Assembly: GCA_035555315.1 (NCBI GenBank)
Contig: DATMGU010000126.1
Location: 124,001 to 188,000 of the forward strand
Direction: 5' to 3'
Length of the DNA: 64,000 nucleotides
DNA from: DATMGU01 sp035555315
Lineage (GTDB): Bacteria; Pseudomonadota; Alphaproteobacteria; ATCC43930; CGMCC-115725
A program made the translations under genes and the position numbers. The notes under the pieces were generated by a model. The model was given only the letters and a program-made list of their open reading frames with translations, searched no databases and was not told the DNA's origin. This document shows, in pieces, positions 51,974 to 63,095 of this stretch. The first letter of the stretch is position 1, and every line of letters starts with the position of its first letter.

Positions 51974-53284
51974 TTAGCCTGGGTTCCTGAGATTCTCGCG
52001 GAGGGTGCGGCCGGCATACTCGGTGCGGAACAGACCGCGCCGCTGCAGTTCCGGCACCACCATCCGGCCGAATTCCTCGTAGGTGCCGGGGAAGACCGTC
52101 GGCGGCAGGACGAAGCCGTCACAGGCGCCGCCCTTGAACCAATCCTCCATATAGTCGGCGATCATCGCCGGCGTGCCGGCCAGCAAGCCACGCGGCTTGC
52201 GGACGGCTTGGGCGAAACTGATGCCCTGGGCCTTCGCCACCTGGCTCATCCGGTCGCGCGAGCCCTGGATGCCCTGGTTCCCCGCGGCGTCCTCGGCCGC
52301 TTCCGCCGAGGCGAGGGCGCTGAGATCCACGCCCAGCAATCCGGAACTGGAAGCCAACACCAATTCGGGATCGATCAGCGAATCGAGGAACGCCGCCTTC
52401 TCCCGGGCGATGGACTCCGTCTCGCCGATGACGACGGAGAGCGAAGGCAGCACCGCGCACTCCTCCGGGGCGCGACCGCAGGCCTGCACGCGCTGCAGGA
52501 TGTCGTCGCGATAGCTCACCGCGTCGGCCTTGGTGGCATGCGAGCAAAAGACCATCTCGGCCCAGCGGGCCGCGAAAGCGCGCCCGCGGGGAGAGGAACC
52601 GGCCTGCAGGATGACCGGCCTGTCCTGGGGGCTGCGCGGGATCGACATGGGGCCGCGGGTGCTGACGTAGCGGCCCGCATAATTGGCGTAACGGACCTTG
52701 GACGTGTCGACGAAGACACCGCTCTCCCGGTCGAGGACCAGGGCGTCCTTGTCCCAGCAATCCCACAAGGCGAAACAGGCTTCCAACACCTCGTCGGCCC
52801 GGTCGTAGCGATCCTCCTTCGGCGGCAAGCCCTCCATGCCGCAATTGCGGGCCTCGTAGTCGGTCGCCGAGGTGACGACATTCCAGGCCGCCCGCCCCTT
52901 GCTCAGCAAATCGAGGGAACCGAGACTGCGCGCGAGCTGGTACGGCCCGTTGAACGTCGTCGAGAGCGTCGAGCCCAACCCCAGACGCGTCGTCACCCGC
53001 GCCATGAGCGGCAGCACCGTCATCGGGTCCAGCAAGCTCATCTGCCCGCCGCGCCCGAGGTAATCGGCGAAGCTGTTCTTGTAGATGTCCGTCACACCCA
53101 GGCTATCAGCGAAAAAGCCGGCGTCGAACCGGGCCTCTTCCAGGACACGCGCCAGATGCTCGTATCGTTCAGGCTCCCAGATGTCATGGAGCGGGGCACC
53201 GGGGTAACGCCACGCGCTGGCGTAGCTCGCGGTGGGTCCCGTCTTCAGATAGGCAACAAGGTGCATCTTGCGTGGTGCGGCCAC
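51974..53284 (-). CDS. LLM-class FMN-dependent monooxygenase (NtaA family), fourth copy
   Basis: A 436-aa luciferase-like monooxygenase. Family segments: ASAWRYPGAPLHDIWEPERY, EEARFDAGFFADSLG, SKGRAAWNVVTSATDYEARN, GRYVSTRGPMSIPRSPQDRP and VILQAGSSPRGRAFAARW. It starts with GTG at 53284, supported by GGGAG upstream; ATG 53266 is an alternative. It stands alone on the minus strand, facing away from a molybdopterin hydroxylase gene that ends 103 bases to the right and could be co-transcribed into it. No flavin reductase is nearby. Confidence 0.9.
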   Translation of the reverse strand: MAAPRKMHLVAYLKTGPTASYASAWRYPGAPLHDIWEPERYEHLARVLEEARFDAGFFADSLGVTDIYKNSFADYLGRGGQMSLLDPMTVLPLMARVTTRLGLGSTLSTTFNGPYQLARSLGSLDLLSKGRAAWNVVTSATDYEARNCGMEGLPPKEDRYDRADEVLEACFALWDCWDKDALVLDRESGVFVDTSKVRYANYAGRYVSTRGPMSIPRSPQDRPVILQAGSSPRGRAFAARWAEMVFCSHATKADAVSYRDDILQRVQACGRAPEECAVLPSLSVVIGETESIAREKAAFLDSLIDPELVLASSSGLLGVDLSALASAEAAEDAAGNQGIQGSRDRMSQVAKAQGISFAQAVRKPRGLLAGTPAMIADYMEDWFKGGACDGFVLPPTVFPGTYEEFGRMVVPELQRRGLFRTEYAGRTLRENLRNPG

Positions 53285-53387
53285 GAGCTTCTCCCTGAAC
53301 GGCGGTAGCGGCGCGGTCAGAGCCGTTCGTCGGGAACAGGCAAAGCCTGTGCCATCCCGACGGCGCCCCTCACCTCGGTGCCTGGAT

Positions 53388-55709
53388 CTATTGCAGCGCC
53401 TGCCACACCTTCGCCGGCGTCAGCGGCATCTGGAGCTGGCTCGCACCGCCGCCGTGGCCGGCGCGGATCAGGGCGTCGACCACGGCGTTGACCACGGCCG
53501 GGGTGGCGCCGATCGTGCCGAGTTCGCCGACGCCCTTGACGCCGAGCGGGTTGTTGCGGCATGGCGTCGATTGGTCGAGTTCGTGCACGAACTCGCCGAT
53601 GATGTCGGCGCGCGGCATCATGTAGTCCATGAAGCTGGCGGACATCGCCTGGCCCGAGTCAGGATCGTAGAGCATCTGCTCGCCAAGCGCCTGACCGATG
53701 CCCTGGACGGCACCGCCGTCGAGCTGGCCGCGCACGATCATCGGGTTGACGACGCGACCGACGTCGTTCGCCGAGGCGTAGGAGACGATCTCGACCGTAC
53801 CGGTGTCCGGGTCGATCTCGACCTCGCAGATATGGCAGCCGTTCGGCCAGCTCGGCCCGGCCACCTTGCTGGTCGAATCGATATAGATGCGGCGGTCGGG
53901 CTGGCGGTCGGCGAGTTCGAACAACCCGATGCGCCGATCCGTGCCGGCAACCTGGAAGACGCCCTCGACATATTCGATGTCGCCGGCCGCCGCCTCCAAC
54001 GCCTCACCGGCGAGGTCGCGGCCGGTCGTCACCGCCGTCTGGGAGGCGTGCTGGATCGCCGAGCCCGCGGTGAACAGCGATCGCGAGCCTGCGCTGCCGA
54101 AGCCCGAGCCGCGATCCGAATCACCCATGACGATGCGGACCTTGTCGATCGGCACGCCGAAGACGTCGACGACGAGCTGCGCGTAGGAGGTCGCGATGCC
54201 CTGGCCCATCCCCATCGTGGTCGCATAGACCTCGATCTCGCCGGCGCCGGACACGGCAACGGTGACGCGTTCCTCGAAGACGTTGCCGCCGGTCCATTCC
54301 AGGAACGAGGCGAGGCCGCGCCCGCGCAGCTTGCCGCGCGCCTGGGATTCCGCTTCGCGGCCGGCAAAATCCTGCCATTTGGCGAGCTTCAACGCCTGGT
54401 CAAGGATGGAGCCGAATTTACCGCTGTCATAGACCTGGCCCATGGCGTTCGTGTAGGGCATCTGCTCCGGCTGGATGAGGTTGCGGCGGCGAATCTCGGC
54501 CGGATCGAGGCCGAGCTGGCGTGCCGCGGCATCGAACAGGCGCTCGATGAGATAGATCGCCTCGGGCCGCCCGGCGCCGCGATAGGCGGCGGTCGGCGCG
54601 GTATGGGTCAGCACCGCGTTGAATTCGAAATCGATCGCGCGGATGTCGTAGATGCTGGTCGACACCCAGGGGCCGATCAACAGCTGGATGATGATCCCGG
54701 ACGTGCCGGCATAGGCGCCCATGTTGCAGAGCGAGCGGACGCGGTATCCCAGAACCTTGCCATTCGCATCGAGGGCCAGTTCGGCATGGCTTTCGGTATC
54801 GCGGCCATGGGTCGCCGCCAGGAATTCCTCGATCCGCTCGGCGGTCCACTTCACCGGGCGCTTCAGATGGCGGGCGGCATAGGCCACGACGATGTCCTCG
54901 GGATAAAGGCCGGTCTTCATGCCGAAGCCGCCGCCGACATCGTCGACCACGACGCGCACCTTCTCCGGCGGAATGCCCAGCACCGCGCTGCACAGCGTGT
55001 CGCGGGCGCCGGAGGGCATCTGGGTCGACAGACGCAGCGTCAGCCGGTCGGTCGCCGCGTCGTAGCTGGCCTGCGCACTGCGCGGCTCCAGCGGCGTCGG
55101 CGCCAGGCGCTGATTGACCAGGTCCAGCGATACGATATGGGCGGCGGCCTCGAAGCCGGCATCGGTCGCGGCGGCATCGCCATGCCGCATCTGCGCCGCG
55201 ATATTACCGGTCGCCGCCGGCCAGACGAGCGGCGCGCCCTCGGCGGTCGCCCGACCCATCTCGGTCACGATGGGCAGTTCCTCATAGTCGACTTCGATCG
55301 CTTCCAGCGCGTCCTTCGCCTGGTCGCGCGTTTCGGCGATCAGCGCCGCCACGGCCTCACCGACGAAGCGGACGGTCTCGTCGGCAAGCGCCGGACGCAG
55401 GGGCGTCGCTCCCGGCGAGCCGTCCGGGCGCTTGAAGATCGGTGCCAGCGGCAGCGGCTTCACCCCGGCCGCGACGAGGTCGGCGCCGGTCAGCACGGCG
55501 ATCACCCCGGGCATCGCCAACGCCCCGGTGACGTCGATCGAAACGATGCGGGCATGCGGGTGGGGTGAGCGCAGAAAGCAGATATAGGTCTGCGAGGGCA
55601 GCGAGATGTCATCGGTGAAGCGGCCGACACCGGCCAGCAATGCCGCATCCTCGATCCGCCGCACTTCGCGGCCACTGCCGAAACGTCCGATCGTCGATTC
55701 ACCTGTCAT
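53388..55709 (-). CDS. Xanthine dehydrogenase-family molybdopterin subunit (CoxL-like), orphan
   Basis: A 773-aa large subunit of the molybdenum hydroxylase family (aldehyde oxidase/CO dehydrogenase-like). The N-terminus VRRIEDAALLAGVGRFTDDI is typical of CoxL-like subunits; VVDDVGGGFGMKTGLYPEDI, TAAYRGAGRPEAIYLIERLF and VGMG-type MGMGQGIATSYAQLV contact the molybdopterin cytosine dinucleotide, and the catalytic Glu is Glu729 in GVKGVGELGTIGA. The active loop is AYRGAGR, not the AYRCSFR of true CO dehydrogenase, so CO oxidation is unlikely. The FAD and 2Fe-2S subunits normally encoded beside it are absent. Confidence 0.93.
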   Translation of the reverse strand: MTGESTIGRFGSGREVRRIEDAALLAGVGRFTDDISLPSQTYICFLRSPHPHARIVSIDVTGALAMPGVIAVLTGADLVAAGVKPLPLAPIFKRPDGSPGATPLRPALADETVRFVGEAVAALIAETRDQAKDALEAIEVDYEELPIVTEMGRATAEGAPLVWPAATGNIAAQMRHGDAAATDAGFEAAAHIVSLDLVNQRLAPTPLEPRSAQASYDAATDRLTLRLSTQMPSGARDTLCSAVLGIPPEKVRVVVDDVGGGFGMKTGLYPEDIVVAYAARHLKRPVKWTAERIEEFLAATHGRDTESHAELALDANGKVLGYRVRSLCNMGAYAGTSGIIIQLLIGPWVSTSIYDIRAIDFEFNAVLTHTAPTAAYRGAGRPEAIYLIERLFDAAARQLGLDPAEIRRRNLIQPEQMPYTNAMGQVYDSGKFGSILDQALKLAKWQDFAGREAESQARGKLRGRGLASFLEWTGGNVFEERVTVAVSGAGEIEVYATTMGMGQGIATSYAQLVVDVFGVPIDKVRIVMGDSDRGSGFGSAGSRSLFTAGSAIQHASQTAVTTGRDLAGEALEAAAGDIEYVEGVFQVAGTDRRIGLFELADRQPDRRIYIDSTSKVAGPSWPNGCHICEVEIDPDTGTVEIVSYASANDVGRVVNPMIVRGQLDGGAVQGIGQALGEQMLYDPDSGQAMSASFMDYMMPRADIIGEFVHELDQSTPCRNNPLGVKGVGELGTIGATPAVVNAVVDALIRAGHGGGASQLQMPLTPAKVWQALQ

Positions 55710-56097
55710 CGCGTCCCTCTCTGTTCAACAAACATTTCCCAGGTGTGCGCCCCGTGGCAGGCGCCCATCGCCAATCGGCACAACCCGCCCAGTCCCCTTC
55801 AGCCCGACCACGCCGGGTTTCGCAAAAGCAGACGACCTTAGCAGGTCGTTCGGAGAGAGGGAGGCCATCCCTTCAGCATATGCCAGGCTCCAATCAAGCA
55901 CGGCTGATGGCGCATCCCTTGCACTCCTTACCAGAAACCGGGCTAGAAACCATGAAGGGTGTACCAAGACGAAGTCCGGACGAAATAGCTGATTGTTTCC
56001 GGCGGCCGCGCGCCGAGCATGGAAGACATCAATCACACGGGCGGAGCGATCGCCGTCCCGCCGCCAGCTTCCCCGCCGGCCAAGGAGGCCATATCCC
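55710..56097. other. Intergenic region between two divergent genes
   Basis: About 390 bases between the leftward molybdenum hydroxylase and the rightward M20 gene. A 103-residue frame on the minus strand (55725-56036) has no ribosome site and no recognisable motif and is not called. The strong AAGGAGG before the GTG at 56098 marks the start of the M20 gene. No palindrome or terminator was recognised. Confidence 0.4.
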
Positions 56098-57372
<1,275 letters not shown>

Positions 57373-57555
57373 GCCCGCCGCCGCGCATCACGACGATGCG
57401 CTGTGGTGGATACTTTGCCCCCAGGAGGACGATGGGGCTTGGGTCCCCCGCTTGCCAATCACTGAACGGATTGACACACTCCCGCGCAATAAAGCGGACG
57501 CACGGCCCCTAATGCCGGTGTAGTCGGCACCCAAGACGACGCGGGAGGGAAGACA

Positions 57556-59382
57556 GTGCATAGAATTGCCCCTGGGATAGTGCTGCTTCTAGCCATTTGC
57601 TGCCACGTTGCGCCCGTGAACTCCCAACCGCTGGCCTGCGATGACGGGATAAAAAGCACCTTCCACCCCGACGAGAATACAACCGTTGTGGCCGTTCGGT
57701 CGGTGAAGAAGGGGGAAGACCTGGTCGCGTCGGACGCGCCTCGACCGATCACAGCGGCTGCCGATCTGTGCCTTGTGAAGCTGCTGGTCGGTCCAGGCGT
57801 CACGGCGGAAAGTGACAAGACCGCGCACTCGTACTCGGAGGGGATTGGCATCGAGGTCTGGTTGCCTACCCCCGCCAACTGGAACGAGCGGATCCGCAAT
57901 TATGGTGGCGGTGGATGGGTGGGTGGCGGTCACCGCTATGCCGACAAGATCGGCAGCAAGGTCCCGGCCATCGTCAACGCAAACATGGGCTATGCGTCGG
58001 GCACCACCGACGCTGGTCAGCCTTGGTACCAAGACGGCTCGTTCGCCTTTCTCTCAAACGGTAAAGTCAACATCGAAGCGTTTCGCGATTTCTCTGCGCG
58101 CGCGATGGTGGAGCAGGCCCTCAAGACCAAAGCTCTCGTGAACCTCTATTACGGCAAGGCGCCCAGATATACTTACTATGACGGTCATTCGCAGGGTGGT
58201 CGGCAGGGACTGAAGATCGCTCAGGACTATCCTGACTTGTACGATGGCTACATGATCGCCGCGCCGGCCTTGAGCATCCCGATGTTTGGAACGACCGCTC
58301 TGTATCCGCAGATCGTGATGAAGACCGATCTCGGCTACACAGCTCTGAACAAGGCTGAAGCAGCCGCATTCGCGGTAAAGGTCGAGGCTGCCAACAAGCG
58401 TGCCGTCGCCGCTTGCGATAAGGTGGGGCTCGGTTTCCTGCTCGATCCTTTCGCATGCGACTACGATCCCGCCCGTGATGCCGGCGCGTTATGCGTCGGC
58501 GAAGCCGGCAACGGTGTGACTGGCAGCAACGTGGATCGTGCAAGCTGCATGAGCTTGAAGGAGGCGATCGCCCTCGACAAGATATGGTTCGGGCCGACCC
58601 CGGATGGCAGTTTCGACGCCGCGCAGAGCCCACAAAGTCGAAGCGGCAAGTCCCTCGGCGCGAAGCAGGAGTGGTGGACGTTCACCCGGGGAACTGCGAT
58701 CGGAGGTCAGCTCACGGGTGCCGCCGCCGACAACGTGGCTTTGGCGCTCCAGGACGTACGCTACGCCGCCGACGCGACCGCGACCACGCCTTCGGCCATT
58801 CCGATCACGAACGGTTCGACGAACGAGCGTAACAAATGGCTGGAACTCAGCTACGCCGGCCTTGCCGACGCTGTGAACAAATACGTCGCCTCGCAGCCTA
58901 CTCTTTTCAGCGACCTCGTCACCGACAAGGCGGACCTTGGGAAGCTGCGCGACCTCGGCCGCAAGGTGATCGTCTACAACGGCTTGGTCGACGATGCGAT
59001 TCCGCCGGCTGGCAACATCAACTATCACGAGCGCGTAGTGGCCGCGATGGGTGGACAGGCCGAGGTGCAAAAGTTCATGCGGATGTATCTCTTGCCGGGC
59101 GCGGCGCACAGCTCGCAAGGCCGGGCTTACACAGTGAGCGGCCAAAATGACGCCGTGCCCTTGCCGAAACTTCCCGGCAATGCCAACCAGACGCCAACAC
59201 GCGAGCAGGATCAGTTCTTCACGGCGCTCGTGGATTGGGTCGAGAAAGACCAGCCCCCCGGCGAGATCACGCTGACCTCGCGCGACAACCACGTAAGCTA
59301 CCCCGTTTGCGTCTATCCGCTGCGGACGACTTGGAATGGCAGCGGACCTGCGACGCAGGCGACGAGCTACAGCTGTCGATAG
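57556..59382 (+). CDS. Tannase/feruloyl esterase-family secreted hydrolase
   Basis: A 608-aa alpha/beta hydrolase with a signal peptide (IVLLLAICCHVAPVNSQ), so it acts in the periplasm or outside. The family pattern is complete: NYGGGGWVGGGHRYAD, then MGYASGTTDAGQP, the nucleophile elbow YDGHSQGGRQG (Ser212), a calcium-site-like acidic insertion with paired Cys, VYNGLVDDAIPPAG (likely acid) and LLPGAAHSSQG (likely His). It would cleave aryl esters such as gallates or ferulates, freeing aromatic acids. It starts at GTG 57556 after a GGGAGGGAAG ribosome site. The 183 bases upstream contain no gene. Confidence 0.92.
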   Translation: MHRIAPGIVLLLAICCHVAPVNSQPLACDDGIKSTFHPDENTTVVAVRSVKKGEDLVASDAPRPITAAADLCLVKLLVGPGVTAESDKTAHSYSEGIGIEVWLPTPANWNERIRNYGGGGWVGGGHRYADKIGSKVPAIVNANMGYASGTTDAGQPWYQDGSFAFLSNGKVNIEAFRDFSARAMVEQALKTKALVNLYYGKAPRYTYYDGHSQGGRQGLKIAQDYPDLYDGYMIAAPALSIPMFGTTALYPQIVMKTDLGYTALNKAEAAAFAVKVEAANKRAVAACDKVGLGFLLDPFACDYDPARDAGALCVGEAGNGVTGSNVDRASCMSLKEAIALDKIWFGPTPDGSFDAAQSPQSRSGKSLGAKQEWWTFTRGTAIGGQLTGAAADNVALALQDVRYAADATATTPSAIPITNGSTNERNKWLELSYAGLADAVNKYVASQPTLFSDLVTDKADLGKLRDLGRKVIVYNGLVDDAIPPAGNINYHERVVAAMGGQAEVQKFMRMYLLPGAAHSSQGRAYTVSGQNDAVPLPKLPGNANQTPTREQDQFFTALVDWVEKDQPPGEITLTSRDNHVSYPVCVYPLRTTWNGSGPATQATSYSCR

Positions 59383-59399
59383 CCGTTCGCGCAACGGTA

Positions 59400-60641
59400 C
59401 TAGCCGATCATCCGGGCGCCGCCTCGCGCCGTGGCCGCGCCAGGATGGTTACGGGTCAAGACGCTGTTTCGGAGGCGGAGAAACGGCCGTTCGACGAGCA
59501 ACCACAGCGCGCCGGCGGCGACCAAGCTGGTGCCAAAATAGATGAGGAAGCCGGTCCCGCCTTCAAGACGGTCGGGGCCGATCAGCAGGCCGTCCAGATG
59601 CATGACCAGCTTGTGCGTGAGATAGAGGCTGTAGGAAAGAACCGCGACTAAGGCGACGCCGGGCAGGCGCCAGCGGCTCAGCACGGCCTCGGCTTCGATC
59701 AGCGCCGCCAAGATCAGCGTGCAGCCAAAGGCGAAGAGGGGATAGGCCGCGACGGCGCCCGGCAACGACAGCGTCGGCAAATGCGCCCGCGTCGGCGCAA
59801 GCGCGCCGCGATACGCAATCAGCGCGAGCGATGCCGCCAGGAACACCACGCCTGCTGCGAACAGGACCCGGGCGTCGGCATGGCGCCGCCAGAATTCCGG
59901 CCAGAACAGCTTGGCGGCCGTGAGCGAAACCCCGAACACCAGGCCGTCCAATCGGCAATAGGTCGGATAATAGATATCCTCCAGATAGAAAGATCCGAGC
60001 CCTTTGTGATTTCCGGCACCGAGCCCCGCTCCGATGACGTCGTTCCAGATCGCATATCGGAGGACCATGCCGATCAAGACAATCGAGATCGCCACGCCCA
60101 GTACCGGAATGGCCGACCGAATGCGTCCGAACAGGAGCACAAGGAGGGGCAGAATGAGGTAGAAATGCGCCTCGACGCAGAGCGACCACGCCTGGGAAAA
60201 CGTTCCGGCCAGTTGGTAGGTCAGGTCGAAGTTCATCGTGAAGGTCAGAAACCGCCAGAGCGGCCGCATGTCGGGCGCTTCCCACAGGATGGGGAAGAGT
60301 GCGTAGAGAGCAAGGACGACCAGGAATGCCGGCAAAATCCGAAAGGCTCTACGGAGGAAAAACGCGCGAAAATCCGGGCGTTCGCCGCGCGCGACAGGCG
60401 TCAGAAGCTGCGTTCCGATAAGATAGCCACTGAGCACGAAGAAGAGATCCACCCCGATCCAGCCATAGGGCTTCACGCCCGCGAGCAGCGCCGGCGTCGC
60501 CGGCGTGGGAAGATGCCAGAGCATCACGAGAAGGATCGCCAGGGCACGCATCAGGTCTGGCCCCGCCGCTCGAACAGCGGGCACGGCCAGCCCGGCCGGC
60601 TCCGATCTCGGAGCAATCAGAGCATTAACAACGGAAGCCAT
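59400..60641 (-). CDS. Acyltransferase 3 family membrane protein (OafA/YrhL type)
   Basis: A 413-aa integral membrane acyltransferase with about ten helices. Family hallmarks are DLMRALAILLVMLWHLPTPA (conserved His), GWIGVDLFFVLSGYLIGTQL, and RRAFRILPAFLVVL (conserved Arg pair). Members transfer acetyl or other acyl groups to surface polysaccharides, peptidoglycan or small molecules. No partner gene identifies the acceptor. It is convergent with the tannase gene, 17 bases apart. Confidence 0.9.
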   Translation of the reverse strand: MASVVNALIAPRSEPAGLAVPAVRAAGPDLMRALAILLVMLWHLPTPATPALLAGVKPYGWIGVDLFFVLSGYLIGTQLLTPVARGERPDFRAFFLRRAFRILPAFLVVLALYALFPILWEAPDMRPLWRFLTFTMNFDLTYQLAGTFSQAWSLCVEAHFYLILPLLVLLFGRIRSAIPVLGVAISIVLIGMVLRYAIWNDVIGAGLGAGNHKGLGSFYLEDIYYPTYCRLDGLVFGVSLTAAKLFWPEFWRRHADARVLFAAGVVFLAASLALIAYRGALAPTRAHLPTLSLPGAVAAYPLFAFGCTLILAALIEAEAVLSRWRLPGVALVAVLSYSLYLTHKLVMHLDGLLIGPDRLEGGTGFLIYFGTSLVAAGALWLLVERPFLRLRNSVLTRNHPGAATARGGARMIG

Positions 60642-60812
60642 GGAATACCCGCATCCAGGTCATGCATCGTTCCTTCGGCGAAATTCGGCCGGTCGGAAAG
60701 TCAGGCAGGTGAACGTGCCAGGCTGGAGCGGGTTTAGGCTGGATCGACTAATGCGGCAAATGCGTCGATCTAACCATGACATGCTCCAGATGAATGCTGG
60801 CGGAGTCCTACC

Positions 60813-62957
60813 CTAAGCCTGCCCCTTCGCCTCACGCCGGCGGGCGTGGAGGATGAACTCGGTGTAGCCGTTCGGTTGGGTGCGGCCCTTGAACACGAGG
60901 TCCTCCGCCGCCTTGAAGGCCGGGCCGTCGAAGCGGGGCGCCATGGGCGTATAGAGCGGGTCGCCCGCGTTCTGCCGGTCGACGACCGTAGCCATGCGGC
61001 GCAGCGCCGCGGCGACCTGGGCCTCGCCGACAACGTCGTGACGCAGCCAGTTGGCGATGTGTTGGCTAGAGATGCGCAGGGTCGCGCGGTCCTCCATCAG
61101 GCCGACATCGTGGATATCCGGCACCTTGGAGCAGCCGACGCCTTGGTCCACCCAGCGCACGACATAGCCGAGGATACCCTGGCAATTATTCTCCAGCTCC
61201 TCCTCGACGGCTTTCGGATCGAAGTTGGAGTTCGCCGTCGGGATCCGCAGGATGTCGTCACGCGGCGCCGGCGGACGGCTTCTCAACTCGGCCTGCCGGG
61301 CATGGACGTCGACGGCGTGGTAGTGCAGCGCATGCAGGGTCGCCGCCGTCGGCGAGGGCACCCAGGCGGTGTTGGCGCCCGCTTTCGGATGGCCGATCTT
61401 CTGGTCCAGCATATCGGCCATCTTGTCCGGCGCCGCCCACATGCCCTTGCCGATCTGGGCATGGCCGGGCAGGCCGCAGGCTAGGCCCACATCGACATTG
61501 TTGTCTTCATAGGCCTTGATCCAGGCCGTGCCTTTGATCTCGTTCTTGCGCACGATGGGGCCTGCCTCCATCGAGGTGTGGATCTCGTCGCCCGTACGGT
61601 CGAGGAAGCCCGTATTAATGAACACCAGGCGCTCCGGCACCATCCCGATCGCCGCCTTGAGGTTCAGCGTGGTACGCCGCTCCTCGTCCATGATGCCGAT
61701 CTTGAGCGTGTTCCGAGGCAGACCCAAAAGCTCCTCGACCCGGCCGAACAGCTCCGCCGCGAAACCGACCTCGTCCGGCCCGTGCATCTTCGGCTTCACG
61801 ATATAGAGCGAGCCGGCGCGGCTGTTCCTCAACCGGCCCGTGCCGTTGAGATCGTGATGGGCGATCAGCGCCGTCACCGCGGCGTCGAGAAACCCCTCCG
61901 GGATCTCCGCACCGTCCAGGGTCACCGCATCCGTCATCATGTGATAGCCGACATTGCGCACCAGCATCAAAGCGCGACCGTGCAGCGTGAGCGTGCCGCC
62001 ATCCGGTGCCGTGTAGACCCGGTCGGGGTTCAGATGGCGTTCGATGGTGCCGGCGCCCTTCGGCACGGTGGCGACGAGATCGCCCTTTATCAGGCCGAGC
62101 CAGTTGCGGTAGACGACGATTTTGTCGTCAGCATCGACGGCGGCCACCGAATCCTCAAGATCCATGATCGTCGTCAGGGCCGATTCCAGGATCACATCGG
62201 CGATGCCGGCGGGATCGCCCCGGCCGATCGAATGGGCCTTGTCGATGACGATCTCGGCATGCAGGCCGTTATGGCGCAGCAGCACGGCGGACGGCGCCGC
62301 CTCGCCGCCGCCATAGCCGGCAAAGGCGGCGGGATCGCGCGGCGCCGTCACCCGGCCGCCGATCAGCGAGACGGCGAGACGGCCATCCGCGACGGTGATG
62401 CCGTCGACCACCCCCCACCGCCCCTCGGCGAGGGGCGCTATCTCGTCGAGGACCGCCTTCGCCCGGGTCACGACTTTTTCCCCCCGGACCGGGTTGAATC
62501 CCCTGCCGCGCTCGGCACCCTCCGTCTCCGGAATGGCGTCGGTGCCGTAGAGGGCATCGTACAGGCTGCCCCAACGGGCATTGGCGGCGTTCAGCGCATA
62601 GCGGGCGTTCGACAGCGGCACGACCAGCTGGGGTCCCGCCACCTGCGCGATTTCCCCGTCGACATTCGCCGTCGTCACGGCGACGGGGCCAGGATCGGGG
62701 AGGAGATAGCCGATCTCCGTCAAGAAAGCCTCATAGGCTACCGGATCGTGCGGCCGTCCGGCGCGGTCGCGGTGCCAGCCATCGATCTTCGCCTGGAGGG
62801 TATCGCGGATCTCCAGCAGCGCGCGATTGCGCGGCGACAGATCGCGGACGATGGCGGCGAAGCCCGACCAGAACGCGTCCGGCGCGATGCCGGTCCCGGG
62901 TGCGGCCTCCGTCTCGATGAAATCCCGCAAGCTCGGTTGAACGATCAGGTTCGGCAT
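60813..62957 (-). CDS. glcB: Malate synthase G
   Basis: A 714-aa monomeric malate synthase that condenses glyoxylate with acetyl-CoA to malate, an anaplerotic step also used for glycolate and purine-derived glyoxylate. Recognisable segments are ILESALTTIMDLEDSVAAVD, YTAPDGGTLTLHGRALMLVR, KIGIMDEERRTTLNLKAAIG (metal and glyoxylate site), NTGFLDRTGDEIHTSMEAGP and the C-terminal QGVGCSKVPDIHDVGLMEDR. Length is typical of form G. The ATG at 62957 has GAGGGG upstream; another lies 15 bases earlier. No isocitrate lyase or glycolate oxidase gene is in the window. Confidence 0.96.
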   Translation of the reverse strand: MPNLIVQPSLRDFIETEAAPGTGIAPDAFWSGFAAIVRDLSPRNRALLEIRDTLQAKIDGWHRDRAGRPHDPVAYEAFLTEIGYLLPDPGPVAVTTANVDGEIAQVAGPQLVVPLSNARYALNAANARWGSLYDALYGTDAIPETEGAERGRGFNPVRGEKVVTRAKAVLDEIAPLAEGRWGVVDGITVADGRLAVSLIGGRVTAPRDPAAFAGYGGGEAAPSAVLLRHNGLHAEIVIDKAHSIGRGDPAGIADVILESALTTIMDLEDSVAAVDADDKIVVYRNWLGLIKGDLVATVPKGAGTIERHLNPDRVYTAPDGGTLTLHGRALMLVRNVGYHMMTDAVTLDGAEIPEGFLDAAVTALIAHHDLNGTGRLRNSRAGSLYIVKPKMHGPDEVGFAAELFGRVEELLGLPRNTLKIGIMDEERRTTLNLKAAIGMVPERLVFINTGFLDRTGDEIHTSMEAGPIVRKNEIKGTAWIKAYEDNNVDVGLACGLPGHAQIGKGMWAAPDKMADMLDQKIGHPKAGANTAWVPSPTAATLHALHYHAVDVHARQAELRSRPPAPRDDILRIPTANSNFDPKAVEEELENNCQGILGYVVRWVDQGVGCSKVPDIHDVGLMEDRATLRISSQHIANWLRHDVVGEAQVAAALRRMATVVDRQNAGDPLYTPMAPRFDGPAFKAAEDLVFKGRTQPNGYTEFILHARRREAKGQA

Positions 62958-63095
62958 GGTCACGCCCCTCAATTCTTGTGGCTGGTCTCATGGCCCGCGA
63001 GCCGCCGTGAAGATAGCTGGTCGCGCCCCCTTGCAACAGGGGCGGCCCCATGGTCGTGGTATGGCTCTGAACGACGACAGGAGACGGGTCGCATC

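Noticed and set aside
53388..55709. Carbon monoxide dehydrogenase large subunit
   Set aside because: The active-site loop is AYRGAGR and not the AYRCSFR loop of form I CO dehydrogenase, and the partner subunits are missing.
55725..56036. 103-residue minus-strand frame in the large gap
   Set aside because: No ribosome site, no motif and unbalanced composition; treated as intergenic.
61578..63095. Long plus-strand frame running into the nicotinamidase gene
   Set aside because: It is antisense to malate synthase G; the nicotinamidase domain starts at ATG 63096 with its own ribosome site.
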